A stretch of 64,000 bases of DNA from Geminocystis herdmanii PCC 6308 (GTDB lineage: Bacteria; Cyanobacteriota; Cyanobacteriia; Cyanobacteriales; Cyanobacteriaceae). The translations under genes and the position numbers were made by a program. The DNA lies in contig NZ_CM001775.1 of the NCBI RefSeq assembly GCF_000332235.1, forward strand, positions 2,014,230 through 2,078,229, read 5' to 3'. The notes beneath the pieces were generated by a model that worked only from the letters and a program-made list of their open reading frames with translations, was not told where the DNA came from and made no database searches. Positions 20,626 to 30,515 of the stretch are shown here, piece by piece; the first letter of the stretch is position 1, and each line of letters starts with the position of its first letter.

Positions 20626-21103
20626 AATGATATTTTACAATACAGGTGCTATAATTTTTTTTCTATTAAAAAATCTGATGAGTTGACAATTAATTAGCCT
20701 TATCTTTTTTCCCAACAGATTTAAGATTATCATAAATTTATTTATGATTTTACCCTGATTGCGATCGATCCTTTCCATCAAAAAAGCGAATTATCAAAAT
20801 TTATTTAACTTCAAAATAAAGATACTTTTAGTAATTTTGTTCTATCAATTAAACTCTTAATATAAAACTTCGATCGAGTGTAAAATGTAGAATATACAAT
20901 ATCATAATTAAAATTGAGCATTTATCATGAAAATTTGATTTTAAATGAACTATTTACCAGATTTTTATTATGGCTATAGGGTAATACTGACAAATTAATA
21001 ATTAATACTAAACACTAAGAAAACTATTTGTGCAAAAATCCTTTAGGATTGCTATAAATCCAGAATAAGCTATTATTGAAACAAAAAAACGGATAAATTA
21101 ACT
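20626..21103. other. Intergenic region with no assigned feature
   Basis: 478 bp between divergent genes, AT-rich, with CGATCG sites. It must hold two divergent promoters. I see no gene, repeat or hairpin I would name. Confidence 0.5.
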
Positions 21104-21514
21104 ATGGGATACACAAATGTTTTTTCTAAATTAGATCAAGACTTGTCAAATCAAATCAAAACTTTACAAGCGAAACAACAAGAATTATTAGAAAGGAAAA
21201 AAAATCTATTAGCAAAAAAACAAAAGATTCAGGGCTTTCTTGCCGATGCTCAAGAAGTTAGAAAAATGCTAGATTCTGAATCAGAATTAATTGAATCTTT
21301 ACAAATAGAATTATCTAAAATTTTTACTCCTAATAATCAACCTAAATTACCGATTAAAAAAGAAGGTAATCTTACCATGAATTTGGAAGAATCTAACTTA
21401 CAAAACAAAGAAACTAAAACTTCTCCTCCCCCAAAAAAAGTTAGCCTCCCAGAGGAAGAATCCATCAAAATCTTTCAATTTGTCGATGCTCAAGGCAAAA
21501 ATACTTCTTTCTAA
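21104..21514 (+). CDS. Coiled-coil protein of unknown function
   Basis: 136 residues. Residues 10-75 form a long heptad-patterned helix rich in Lys, Gln and Leu (QIKTLQAKQQELLERKKNLL), followed by a charged, proline-containing disordered tail and a short C-terminal stretch (IKIFQFVDAQGKNTSF). I do not recognise a family. Codon usage matches neighbouring genes and the start context looks real, so I take it as a true cyanobacterial gene. Confidence 0.6.
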   Translation: MGYTNVFSKLDQDLSNQIKTLQAKQQELLERKKNLLAKKQKIQGFLADAQEVRKMLDSESELIESLQIELSKIFTPNNQPKLPIKKEGNLTMNLEESNLQNKETKTSPPPKKVSLPEEESIKIFQFVDAQGKNTSF

Positions 21515-21704
21515 AATCCTCTCTCCTGTATCCTTTCTCCTAGCTTTATTATTCCTTGATTGTCATCATGGTAGTCGTAATTGTTAATCACTCATTATCG
21601 ATCGCTTAATGTTAATTTAACTTAAATCCTTTACCCTATAATTGAATTTCTTTTTTGAGAAATCAGAATTTAATATTATAAAAAAATCATTAAGTTAAGT
21701 TATC

Positions 21705-24700
21705 ATGACAATCAGCCTCAATTTGATCGGTAGATTTGCCAGTGAAAATGGTTCAGAAATTCCTGCTTTCGACTCCCTCAGTCAACGGTTATTTATCGTA
21801 GCGGGAGATGTCATCGAAATTTTAGACTTCTCTAACACCAGTAACATCACCAAAATTGGAGATTTACCCCTTGACACCCAAGCAGTTGGTGAAGGTTTTG
21901 CTTTACTACCCAACAGCGTTGCAGTAGGGAAGCAAGGCACTGTCAGTGAAGGAATTATTGCCGTTGCCCTTGCTATTGTGGAAACCGCCACGGGGAATCA
22001 ACAACGAGGAGAAGTGCAGTTTTTCGACAGTACAACAGGGGAATTTTTAGATAAGCAAACTGTCGGTTTTCTTCCTGATATGGTAGATTTTACCCCTGAT
22101 GGTACTAAAGTTTTAAGTGCTAATGAAGGTGAGCCTAATGAAGATTATACCTTCGATCCCGAAGGTTCTATTAGTATTATTGATCTGAGTAATGGACTAG
22201 CTAACGCTACAGTACAAGAAGCTACTTTTACCGCTTTTAATGATCAAGTTGATGAATTAAGAGCTTCTGGAGTGCGTATTTTTGGACCTAATGCCACTGT
22301 AGCTCAAGATGTTGAACCTGAATATATCGCTTTTTCTGGGGATGGTAGTAAGGCATGGGTAACGTTACAAGAAAATAATGCCGTTGCTGTTGTGGATATT
22401 GCCACGGCTACCGTTGAAAGTATTGTACCTTTAGGCTTTAAAGATCATAGCTTAGAAGGTAATGGTATTGATCCGAGCGATCGAGATGATGTTATTAATA
22501 TTCGTAACGTGCCAGTTTTTGGGATGTATATGCCAGATTCGATCGCATCCTACACTGTCAATGGTCAAACTTACTACGTCACAGCTAACGAAGGAGATGC
22601 CAGAGTTCGCCCTACCGGCGATGGTATTTTAGATGGTTTTGATGAAGGGGATATTTATAACGAAGAAATTAGACTTGGAAATGATGATTATATTCTTGAT
22701 CCTGTTGCCTTTCCTAATGCTACAGAATTAAAAGAAAACATCAATTTAGGTCGTTTAACGGTTACAAATACTTTAGGTGATACCGATGGCGATGGTGACT
22801 TTGACGAAATTTATGCCTTTGGAGCTCGATCATTTAGTATTTGGGATAGTGAAGGTAATCTCGTTTTCGACAGCGGAGACGATTTAGAACGTATTACCGC
22901 TCAAGCCTTCCCTGATTACTTTAACGCTAGTAACTCTAATAATAACTTTGACGATCGCAGTGATAACAAAGGACCTGAACCAGAAGGGGTAACAGTTGGT
23001 AAAATTAATGGGCAAACCTATGCTTTTGTCGGTTTAGAGCGTATCGGTGGAGTAATGGTGTATAACTTGACTAATCCTGAGACTCCCGAATTTGTTCAGT
23101 ATATCAACACCCGTGACTTTGAAGAAGACCCCGAAACCAACTTAACCGATTCTGGTGCTGAAGGTTTAATCTTCATTTCTGCCCAAGATAGCCCTAACGG
23201 TAAACCCTTGTTAGTCGTATCAAACGAAACCAGTAATACAACCACTGTTTTTGAGATCGAAGTACCCCAAACTAACTTTACTTTACAACTACTTCACGCT
23301 TCGGATCAAGAAGCAGGTATCCCTGCCTTAGAAGATGCCATCGGTTTTTCTGCGGTAATGAATGCCCTAGATGCCCGTTATGAGAATACTCTGAAACTCA
23401 CTTCTGGTGACTTATTCATCGCAGGACCTTTCTTTAATGCTAGTCAAGATATTTATGGACAACAAGGCATTGCAGACATCTTAGTTCAAAACGCTTTAGG
23501 TTGGGATGCCGCCGCCGTAGGTAATCATGAATTTGACGCTGGAACTTCTGCTTTCTATAATGCGATCGCACCTGACTTTTTTATTGATGGAGTAGGTATT
23601 GATCCAGAAACAGGTTATCTTGGTGCATTATTCCCCTACTTATCTAGTAATTTGGATTATTCTACCGATAGCTCTAACTTGAAAAATTTAGTAGTAGAAT
23701 CTGGTCAAGCACCTTTACCTAATAGTTTAACCGAAAGCGTGGTAATTGATGTTAATGGTGAACAAGTTGGGGTAATTGGTGCAGTTGTGCCTTATCTTCC
23801 TCAGATTGCTAATATCGGTGGTATCACCATGTTAACTGATCCTACCAGTCGAGACATTGAGGTTAACGCTCAAAATTTAGCAGATAATATTCAACCCTTT
23901 GTGGATGAGTTAGTAAGTCAAGGTATCAATAAAATTATCTTGATGACTCACTTACAACAGTTTGAGATGGAACAGGCTTTAGCTACTAAGCTCAGTAATG
24001 TTGATATTATCATGGGTGGTGGTTCTCACCGTGTCATGGCTAATGATGATGATATTTTGCGTGATGACGAAACTCAAACTCCTCCTGAGTTGTTGCAACC
24101 TTATCCTCAAGTCTTCCAAGATGCTGATGGTAATGATGTTTATTTAATCAATACTGGAGCTAATTATCGTTATTTAGGGCAGTTAATCATTGAATTTGAT
24201 CCCGAAGGTCAAATTATCGAAATTGGCGATGAAAGCGGTACTTTTGCCACAGATATTGAGGGTGTCGATCGACTTTACGAAGAAGATATTACCACTTTTG
24301 ACCAAGTAAAAGAAGTTGCTAATCCAGACGTAGTGGCAGTTGTGGATAATGTTGGTGACTTCATCAACAGCAAAGACGGCAATATTTTTGGGAATACAGA
24401 AGTATGGCTTAACGGTTTTCGTTCTGATGTGCGCACGGAAGAAACCAACCTCGGTAACTTAACCGCCGATGCAAACCTTTGGTATGCTCAACAATACGGT
24501 TTAGAAGTGGATATTTCCGTAAAAAATGGAGGCGGTATCCGAGATCAAATTGGGGTATCCTTTATTGATGGTGGCACAAACGAGTTAGTACAATTACCTC
24601 CCCAAGCTAATCCCGCCGTAGGTAAAGAAGAAGGAGACATTTCTCAATTAGACATTGAAAACTCCCTTCGTTTTGACAATAAACTCTCTGTTGCGGATAT

Positions 24701-26078
24701 TTCTGCCCAAGGCATCAAAGACTTAGCAGAGCATTTTGTGGCACAATGGGCGCAAGGTGTCACCCCCGGACAATTCGGGCAGATTGGCGGTTTTAGCTTT
24801 AGTTTTGATCCTGATAATACTCCTATTGAGTTTACCCGTGATGAAGATGGTGATGCCACTGGGGTAGAAGTCGCAGGGGAAAGAATCCAAAACCTCGTCT
24901 TAAACCGTGAAGATGGTACAACAGAGGCGATCGTACTCGATGGGGAGTTAGTGGTTAATTCCGATCAAACCTATAAAATGGTGATTCTGGACTTCTTAGC
25001 AGGTGGAGGAGACAGTTATCCTGCTTTCTACTTTGAGAATGTAGTCAGACTTGATGAGTTAACTGCTGATAACTTACCAAATAATTCTAATTTGCCCATT
25101 GGTGGTGAACAAGATGCTTTAGCGGAGTATTTAGCTGAATTTCATCCTACTGCTGAAGAAGCCTTTAATCAACCTGACACTCCCATTTCTGAAGACACTC
25201 GCATTCAAAACCTCAACTTCCGTGAAGATTCTCTATTAGATAACCCTGTTACCATCAACATCGGTAATAACGGCGGTACATTCGACTTCGGTAGTCGTAC
25301 TAATGGTTTAGTAATTGTTGGTGGGGACGGAGACGATAATATTACTACGGGTTCAGGGTTCGATCGAATTATCCTTGGCGGTGGTGACAATATCGTTAAT
25401 GCTGGTGCAGGAGATGATGTCATCGTCAGTAGTGGATTAGATGGATTTGATAACCAGATTGATGGAGGAGAAGGCTTCGATACCGTAATCTATGATGGTG
25501 TTTTTGCAGACTTTCCCATTAGTGTCGAAAATGGTGTTGTCACCGTGGGCAGTAACACTGATACCCTAATCAATATTGAACAACTACAATTTAACGATCG
25601 TACGGTATTAGTAGAAGACTTAATTATTGATCCTACCGATCCTTTATTAAATGATCAAATTTATCGTTTCCGTACAGGAAATGGTACTTATCTTTATGTA
25701 GGTGACGAGGAAAAACAAAGAGTTTTGCAAGGTAACTTCGGATTTGTGGAAGAAGGAGAAGCCTTTAAAGTTTCTTTTGAAGCTCACGACGAGTTAATCC
25801 CTATCTATCGTTTCCGTAATAGTAACCTCGCTGGTGCTTATCTGTATGTAGGGGAAGCCGAACGCCAAAGCCTGTTAACAGGTAATAATTTTGGTTTTGT
25901 ACAAGAAGGTTTAGCCTTCTATACCTATGGTGCAGATACCCAAAAAGGCGAAGATATTTATCGTTTTTCTACTGTACCCGGAGGGTATATTTTTGTAGGA
26001 GAAGCCGAACGTCAAAGCATCCAACAAAATTATTCCAGCTTTAATCAAGAGGGAATTGCTTTTGAAGTTCTAGCTTAA
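21705..26078 (+). CDS. Large secreted choice-of-anchor-I / 5'-nucleotidase-like protein with RTX-type repeats
   Basis: A 1457-residue multidomain protein, probably extracellular. It has no N-terminal signal peptide and carries C-terminal glycine/aspartate calcium repeats (GGDGDDNITTGSG, NAGAGDDVIVSS, about 1200-1260), the pattern of type I secretion substrates. Residues 1-525 form a beta-propeller-like choice-of-anchor I region (DGTKVLSANEGEPNEDY, AWVTLQENNAVAVVD, YYVTANEGDAR). Residues about 530-1130 are a calcineurin-type phosphoesterase plus 5'-nucleotidase C-terminal domain (LLHASDQEAG, LTSGDLF, VGNHEFDAG, MGGGSHR; the first metal ligand is HASD rather than HxxD of NDxH type). The last 150 residues are three repeats of a YRFR...YLYVGEAERQ module resembling DUF5648. 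Likely role: phosphate release from organic phosphates outside the cell. Confidence 0.8.
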   Translation: MTISLNLIGRFASENGSEIPAFDSLSQRLFIVAGDVIEILDFSNTSNITKIGDLPLDTQAVGEGFALLPNSVAVGKQGTVSEGIIAVALAIVETATGNQQRGEVQFFDSTTGEFLDKQTVGFLPDMVDFTPDGTKVLSANEGEPNEDYTFDPEGSISIIDLSNGLANATVQEATFTAFNDQVDELRASGVRIFGPNATVAQDVEPEYIAFSGDGSKAWVTLQENNAVAVVDIATATVESIVPLGFKDHSLEGNGIDPSDRDDVINIRNVPVFGMYMPDSIASYTVNGQTYYVTANEGDARVRPTGDGILDGFDEGDIYNEEIRLGNDDYILDPVAFPNATELKENINLGRLTVTNTLGDTDGDGDFDEIYAFGARSFSIWDSEGNLVFDSGDDLERITAQAFPDYFNASNSNNNFDDRSDNKGPEPEGVTVGKINGQTYAFVGLERIGGVMVYNLTNPETPEFVQYINTRDFEEDPETNLTDSGAEGLIFISAQDSPNGKPLLVVSNETSNTTTVFEIEVPQTNFTLQLLHASDQEAGIPALEDAIGFSAVMNALDARYENTLKLTSGDLFIAGPFFNASQDIYGQQGIADILVQNALGWDAAAVGNHEFDAGTSAFYNAIAPDFFIDGVGIDPETGYLGALFPYLSSNLDYSTDSSNLKNLVVESGQAPLPNSLTESVVIDVNGEQVGVIGAVVPYLPQIANIGGITMLTDPTSRDIEVNAQNLADNIQPFVDELVSQGINKIILMTHLQQFEMEQALATKLSNVDIIMGGGSHRVMANDDDILRDDETQTPPELLQPYPQVFQDADGNDVYLINTGANYRYLGQLIIEFDPEGQIIEIGDESGTFATDIEGVDRLYEEDITTFDQVKEVANPDVVAVVDNVGDFINSKDGNIFGNTEVWLNGFRSDVRTEETNLGNLTADANLWYAQQYGLEVDISVKNGGGIRDQIGVSFIDGGTNELVQLPPQANPAVGKEEGDISQLDIENSLRFDNKLSVADISAQGIKDLAEHFVAQWAQGVTPGQFGQIGGFSFSFDPDNTPIEFTRDEDGDATGVEVAGERIQNLVLNREDGTTEAIVLDGELVVNSDQTYKMVILDFLAGGGDSYPAFYFENVVRLDELTADNLPNNSNLPIGGEQDALAEYLAEFHPTAEEAFNQPDTPISEDTRIQNLNFREDSLLDNPVTINIGNNGGTFDFGSRTNGLVIVGGDGDDNITTGSGFDRIILGGGDNIVNAGAGDDVIVSSGLDGFDNQIDGGEGFDTVIYDGVFADFPISVENGVVTVGSNTDTLINIEQLQFNDRTVLVEDLIIDPTDPLLNDQIYRFRTGNGTYLYVGDEEKQRVLQGNFGFVEEGEAFKVSFEAHDELIPIYRFRNSNLAGAYLYVGEAERQSLLTGNNFGFVQEGLAFYTYGADTQKGEDIYRFSTVPGGYIFVGEAERQSIQQNYSSFNQEGIAFEVLA

Positions 26079-26100
26079 ATCTAACTAATAATTTAAAAGT

Positions 26101-26126
26101 AGGGTGGGCATTGCCCACCTTTTTTC
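26101..26126 (+). terminator. Rho-independent terminator
   Basis: GGTGGGC-ATT-GCCCACC followed by TTTTTT, 24 bp after the stop of the large secreted protein. The same hairpin is also a common dispersed element in cyanobacteria. Confidence 0.8.
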
Positions 26127-26219
26127 TTTAAGGATTGCTGAATCAATAATTTAATTTTTTCTCTCGCAAAGACGCAAAGGGGTTTCAGTCAAATCAATAA
26201 TTTCTCTACAGGAAAAAAA

Positions 26220-26573
26220 CTAAGCTAAGAGTTCTTTTTTGACGGTTTCATTAGCACGAAATCCCACTAAAACAGCTTGATTCTCTTTTACAAATAATGG
26301 TCTTTTTAAGAGCATAGCATCTTTAGCAAAGGCTTCAATCCATTGTTGATCTGTCCATGTCTTTTTTTCTTCCCCCAAGGCACGATAAGATAAACCTGAA
26401 GTATTGCGCATGGATTTTACTCCTAATGATTTTACCCAAAGTTCGATCGAATCTTGTGAGGGAGGATTTTCTTTGGTGTTAATAAATTCATAATTTATCT
26501 GATTATCTTTTAACCATTGAATGGCTTTTTTGCAAGTGCCACAGTTAGGAATACCATATACTAATAAAGTCAT
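26220..26573 (-). CDS. Spx/ArsC-family thioredoxin-fold protein
   Basis: 117 residues with the ArsC/Spx fold. The redox motif is CGTCKK (Cys at 12 and 15), and GLSYRALG with an expected Arg close by fits the arsenate reductase-like YffB/Spx group. These proteins are either glutathione-dependent reductases or RNA polymerase-binding regulators; the second Cys of the CxxC is present, which Spx also has. No arsenic-resistance genes are adjacent. It is convergent with the large secreted protein. Confidence 0.85.
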   Translation of the reverse strand: MTLLVYGIPNCGTCKKAIQWLKDNQINYEFINTKENPPSQDSIELWVKSLGVKSMRNTSGLSYRALGEEKKTWTDQQWIEAFAKDAMLLKRPLFVKENQAVLVGFRANETVKKELLA

Positions 26574-26664
26574 TTTTATTGCTGTCAGATATAATATATT
26601 TAGTATTAATTATAATCGATAATCTTATTTTTATTTTAAACTTTGTATTTTCTCATTAAAATCT

Positions 26665-27927
26665 ATGAAAATTACTCCACAAAAAACTCTCATTATTTTC
26701 CTAATATGTATTTCTTTAATTAGCTTAACTTTAGGTTTAAAAACCATCGCTCAATCTACAAATCATCAAGCACAAAACAATATGAATACTAAAAAAATAA
26801 TTAATTCACAATTATTAAATAGTAATCAAAAATTTGCTTTTAAGTTATTTAATCAATTAAATAATGAAGAAAATTTATTGATTTCTCCTACTAGCATCGC
26901 CATTGCTTTAACTCTATTATACAATGGTGCTGATGGTGTCACTAAACAGGAAATGGCACAAACTTTGGCAATTCAAGGCATTACTTTAGATGAGGTTAAT
27001 CAAGGTTATCGAGATTTACAACAATTATTAACTAATAATAATGATATAGAACTTTCGATCGCAAATTCTCTCTGGATAAGAAAAGATTTCCCCATCAAAC
27101 AAACTTTTATTGATAACAATAAAAAATATTTTAAAGCTGAAGTTTCTACCCTAGAATTTAAACATCCTGAGACAACAAAAACTATTAATAGTTGGGTAAA
27201 TAATGCGACTAAAGGCAAAATTTCCGAAATTATTGATTCTGTAAAACCCGATGATGTTTTATTTTTAATTAATGCTATTTATTTTAACAGCAATTGGCAG
27301 AAACAATTTGATAGTAAATTAACCACAAAACAACCTTTTTATCTTGAAAAAAACAAAACCATAGATTATCCTTTAATGTCTCAACGAGGAAATTTTAGTT
27401 ACTATGAAAACAAAGATTTTCAATTAATTAACTTACCCTATGGGAAATCTGGGGCTATGAGTATGTATATTTTATTACCCCAAAAAGATGTTAATTTAAG
27501 CACTATAACTACTAGATTAAATGAAAAAAATTGGCAACAATGGTTATCTAATTTAAGTAATAAAGAAGGGTTAATTGCCTTACCTAAATTTACTTTAGAA
27601 TATAAAGCTGAATTAAATGATACTTTAAGCAATTTAGGCATGAAAACTGCTTTTAATAATGCAGATTTTAGTAACCTAACAGCAGAATCGATCGTTGTCA
27701 GTGAAGTTAAACATAAAACTTTTATTAATGTTGATGAAAAAGGTACAGAAGCCGCCGCCGTAACTTCTATCGGTATTCGAGCAACTTCTATGCCCATAGA
27801 TTCGCCTTTTCAAATGATAGTTAATCGTCCTTTTTTATACGTTATTCAAGATAATAATACTGGTACAATATTATTTATGGGTACTATCAATCAATTAGAA
27901 ATTTCTATGATTCCTAAATCTAATTAA
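26665..27927 (+). CDS. Serpin (serine protease inhibitor), secreted or periplasmic
   Basis: A 420-residue full-length serpin with a signal peptide (LIIFLICISLISLTLGLKTIAQS). Serpin landmarks are NLLISPTSIAIALTLLYNGA, FLINAIYFNSNWQ and the C-terminal NRPFLYVIQDNNTGTILFMG. The reactive-centre hinge is KGTEAAAVTS, small-residue-rich as required for loop insertion, so it should be inhibitory. Counting from the hinge puts the scissile bond at Thr-Ser in IRATSMP, which suggests an elastase- or subtilisin-like target rather than trypsin. Serpins inactivate the protease by suicide trapping. The target protease is not evident nearby. Start ATG 26665. Confidence 0.93.
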   Translation: MKITPQKTLIIFLICISLISLTLGLKTIAQSTNHQAQNNMNTKKIINSQLLNSNQKFAFKLFNQLNNEENLLISPTSIAIALTLLYNGADGVTKQEMAQTLAIQGITLDEVNQGYRDLQQLLTNNNDIELSIANSLWIRKDFPIKQTFIDNNKKYFKAEVSTLEFKHPETTKTINSWVNNATKGKISEIIDSVKPDDVLFLINAIYFNSNWQKQFDSKLTTKQPFYLEKNKTIDYPLMSQRGNFSYYENKDFQLINLPYGKSGAMSMYILLPQKDVNLSTITTRLNEKNWQQWLSNLSNKEGLIALPKFTLEYKAELNDTLSNLGMKTAFNNADFSNLTAESIVVSEVKHKTFINVDEKGTEAAAVTSIGIRATSMPIDSPFQMIVNRPFLYVIQDNNTGTILFMGTINQLEISMIPKSN

Positions 27928-27935
27928 TCATTTTT

Positions 27936-27962
27936 TGTCATTGTGAGTTGACGAAGCAATTT
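27936..27962. repeat. GTCATTGCGAGG-family dispersed repeat
   Basis: TGTCATTGTGAGTTGACGAA then GCAATTT. Relatives at 29571-29625 and 57340-57367 share TGTCATTG(C/T)GAGG-(G/T)ACGAAGCAATCTC. Confidence 0.6.
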
Positions 27963-28012
27963 CATTCAAAATGTAAAATGTAATAAGGACTTAGGTGTTA
28001 ATTCATAACTCA

Positions 28013-28032
28013 CTGTGTAATAAATTACACAG
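28013..28032. repeat. Perfect hairpin CTGTGTAA-TAAA-TTACACAG
   Basis: Eight-base perfect arms with a four-base loop, nested inside a looser inverted repeat (ATGTAAAATG near 27971 and TATTTTACATT near 28037). It follows the serpin gene. No T-tract, so it is more likely a dispersed element than a terminator. The remaining 27928-28209 gap has nothing else. Confidence 0.6.
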
Positions 28033-28209
28033 CTAATATTTTACATTCAATAAATTGAACTCTATCACAATTTCGATCGAAATCCTAGAGATTAACGTCT
28101 CTAGTTACGATAAGAAGCAATCTTCCGAATTGACTTAAAAATGTTGGGTTTTATTCTTCAATCCAACCTACAATGGATATGATTGTTAAAGTTAAAACTA
28201 TCAAAAATT

Positions 28210-29475
28210 ATGGATAATTTAAGCATTGAACAATGTTATCAAATATTGAAACTAAATGATCAAGCTACTTTAGAAGATATTGATCATAGTTATTATAAGC
28301 TCATCGGTGAAAAATTAAAATCAGGGAATAAAGAGGATATAAATACTCTAAAACAAGCCTATAGTCAATTAAGAGAATATTGCCAAAATCAAGAGAATAA
28401 TAAACAAGAAAAAGAGGAAAAAAAATATCAAAACTTTCTTACTAACAGTCTAAATCAAGATTTAAAAAATATCGGCATTAGAGTTAAAGTTAAATCTTTT
28501 CCTAATCATTTAGAAGTTATTATTAAAAATGTTAAAATAAGTAAAAAAATATTGACAATTAAGTTAATTTATGATAGCTTTAATCATATTTTAAAAGATA
28601 GTGAACAGGATGTAGTTATCTCTAGTATCGATAGTAAAAATAACTTAATTTGGCAAGATAAAATTAAAATTTGTACGGGAATTTATGCCCATAATGCGGG
28701 AAAGTATAACACGGAAATTCTCTTAAAAGAAGCGGAAATTACGACTAATCTTTATGGTTTACCTATGGCTTTTTTGATTGCTTTTGCCATTAATTTTATC
28801 AATCCTTTGGCATGGTTTATTAGTATGTGGGTTCATGAATTTGGTCACGCTACAATCGCATGGTTTTCGGGTTATCGGGCTATGGTAACATTCGCTGGAA
28901 CAATTATCTCGTTCGATCGATCTTTATTCGTCTATTTTGGTATTTTAATATTAATTGGTTTAACCTTTTATAGCGGATGGAAAGAGCAGAAAAAAATGAC
29001 AATGATTGTTTGTTTAATTTTAGCTATAATGCAATTTATTTTAACGTGGAAAACTTCTTATTCCACCTATCAAATGTTGTTATATTTTGGCGGTATTGGC
29101 GGAGAATTTTATTTAAGTGCCTTATTAATTATCGCTTTTTATTGGCGTTTACCTGAAAAATTTTATTGGGAATTTTGGCGTTTTTTTGCCTTAATAATAG
29201 GGGCGACAACATTTTGGGGAAATTTTACAAAATGGCATCGTATTGGTAAAGGAAAAGCTGATATTCCTTGGGGTACATTTTGGGGAGGTAGAGGGGATTC
29301 TGGAGGAGACTTAAATGTTTTAAATAACGAAGTGGGCTGGAGTGCAGATCAAATTATTAATACTTATAACACCCTAGGATTTATTTGTTTTTCAATAATT
29401 ATTGGTACTTATGTATATTATTTATGGAAAAGTAATCCTATTTTTAGACTACAAATTAGTCGCTTTTTTTCTTAA
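28210..29475 (+). CDS. Membrane protein with J-like N-terminus and HEFGH zinc-protease motif
   Basis: 421 residues from ATG 28210 (MDNLSIEQCYQIL). An in-frame TTG at 28183 would add nine unlikely residues. Residues 1-65 resemble a DnaJ J-domain (helix I EQCYQILKL, helix III TLKQAYSQLREY) but lack the HPD tripeptide, so Hsp70 activation is doubtful. A soluble middle region of about 130 residues is followed by seven or so transmembrane helices. The first pair carries WVHEFGHATIAWFSGY, an HExxH zinc motif in a membrane helix as in M50-type intramembrane proteases. The C-terminal second-ligand motif is not obvious. Possibly a membrane protease or a degenerate relative; substrate unknown. Confidence 0.6.
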   Translation: MDNLSIEQCYQILKLNDQATLEDIDHSYYKLIGEKLKSGNKEDINTLKQAYSQLREYCQNQENNKQEKEEKKYQNFLTNSLNQDLKNIGIRVKVKSFPNHLEVIIKNVKISKKILTIKLIYDSFNHILKDSEQDVVISSIDSKNNLIWQDKIKICTGIYAHNAGKYNTEILLKEAEITTNLYGLPMAFLIAFAINFINPLAWFISMWVHEFGHATIAWFSGYRAMVTFAGTIISFDRSLFVYFGILILIGLTFYSGWKEQKKMTMIVCLILAIMQFILTWKTSYSTYQMLLYFGGIGGEFYLSALLIIAFYWRLPEKFYWEFWRFFALIIGATTFWGNFTKWHRIGKGKADIPWGTFWGGRGDSGGDLNVLNNEVGWSADQIINTYNTLGFICFSIIIGTYVYYLWKSNPIFRLQISRFFS

Positions 29476-29570
29476 TTTACAAAATCTAATTCGATCGAGC
29501 ATAATCAAAATAAATTAATTAGGTTAGAATAAATTAGGATTTACCTATCCCTAACGAAAATCATACTTTG

Positions 29571-29625
29571 GGAGATTGCTTCAGATTGCTTCGTACCTCG
29601 CAACGGAAAGCTCCTCACAATGACA
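29571..29625. repeat. GTCATTGCGAGG-family dispersed repeat, minus orientation
   Basis: Reads on the minus strand as TGTCATTGTGAGGAGC ... GTTGCGAGGTACGAAGCAAT, i.e. two overlapping or rearranged copies of the same unit as 57340-57367. Confidence 0.65.
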
Positions 29626-29673
29626 TTTTACAGTGCATAAGTCCAGTAAATAAAATTATTTCTAATAAATGCT

Positions 29674-30453
29674 ATGAATAAATCAATTATAATTGTTTCT
29701 GGTTTATTAGCCAGTTTGGTACTTCCTACCTCCGTGAGAAGTGAAAACATAGAACATTTGAACCAACTATTAAGCACAAAACAATGTGAAAATTGCGATT
29801 TAAGTAACGTTGGTTTAGTCATGGGTAACTTAATGGGGGCAAATTTACGAGGTGCAAACTTAGTCGGGGCAAATTTAAGTCGTGCCAATTTAACAGGGGC
29901 AGATTTAAGGGGAGCAAATTTAACGGGCGCTTCTTTTTACGGGGCAAATTTAACTGGGGCAAATCTTTCTCAGGCTGTTGTTAATAATACCGATTTTAGA
30001 ACCGCTTATGTACAAGGAGTTATCCTAGAAAATACAGATATTTCCACCGCCCATATACAAGGAGTTGTTGGTATTCCAGAAACCGCAGGTAGTGCAGAAC
30101 AATTTTATATCTGGGGAGTTGCCGAAGACAAAAAAGGCAATTATCAAGGTGCGATGACATATTATACTCGATCGATCGACCTGAATCCAGAGTTTGCCGA
30201 ACCCTATTTAAGTCGTGCTGTAATCAAATCTCGTTACGGAGACACAAATAATGCCCTTGAAGACGCACAAAAAGCCGAAGAATTATTTAAACTACAGGAA
30301 AATTCTGACGGCTATATTTTATCCAATCGTTTTATCCAGTCAGTAAAAGCGCGTGCAGAAGCAGAAAAAAATGGAGGAAATCAAGGTAGCCCTCAATTCG
30401 TGCAAATGTTTAACTCCGTTGCACCTTTATTGTTAAAACTATTTATCCCTTAA
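29674..30453 (+). CDS. Pentapeptide-repeat plus TPR protein, exported
   Basis: 259 residues with a signal peptide (IIVSGLLASLVLPTSVRS). Residues about 45-120 are pentapeptide repeats of the A(N/D)LxG type (ANLRGANLVGANLSRANL), which fold as a right-handed beta helix. Residues about 140-210 form one to two tetratricopeptide units (GAMTYYTRSIDLNPEFAEPYLSRAVIK). Such proteins are common in cyanobacteria, with unknown partners, probably acting as scaffolds in the periplasm or lumen. Start ATG 29674. Confidence 0.85.
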   Translation: MNKSIIIVSGLLASLVLPTSVRSENIEHLNQLLSTKQCENCDLSNVGLVMGNLMGANLRGANLVGANLSRANLTGADLRGANLTGASFYGANLTGANLSQAVVNNTDFRTAYVQGVILENTDISTAHIQGVVGIPETAGSAEQFYIWGVAEDKKGNYQGAMTYYTRSIDLNPEFAEPYLSRAVIKSRYGDTNNALEDAQKAEELFKLQENSDGYILSNRFIQSVKARAEAEKNGGNQGSPQFVQMFNSVAPLLLKLFIP

Positions 30454-30515
30454 AAATTTTTGCCTAAATTATGATAGTTTTTATAAAATGACTAAAAACC
30501 GAATGCTAATTGTTT

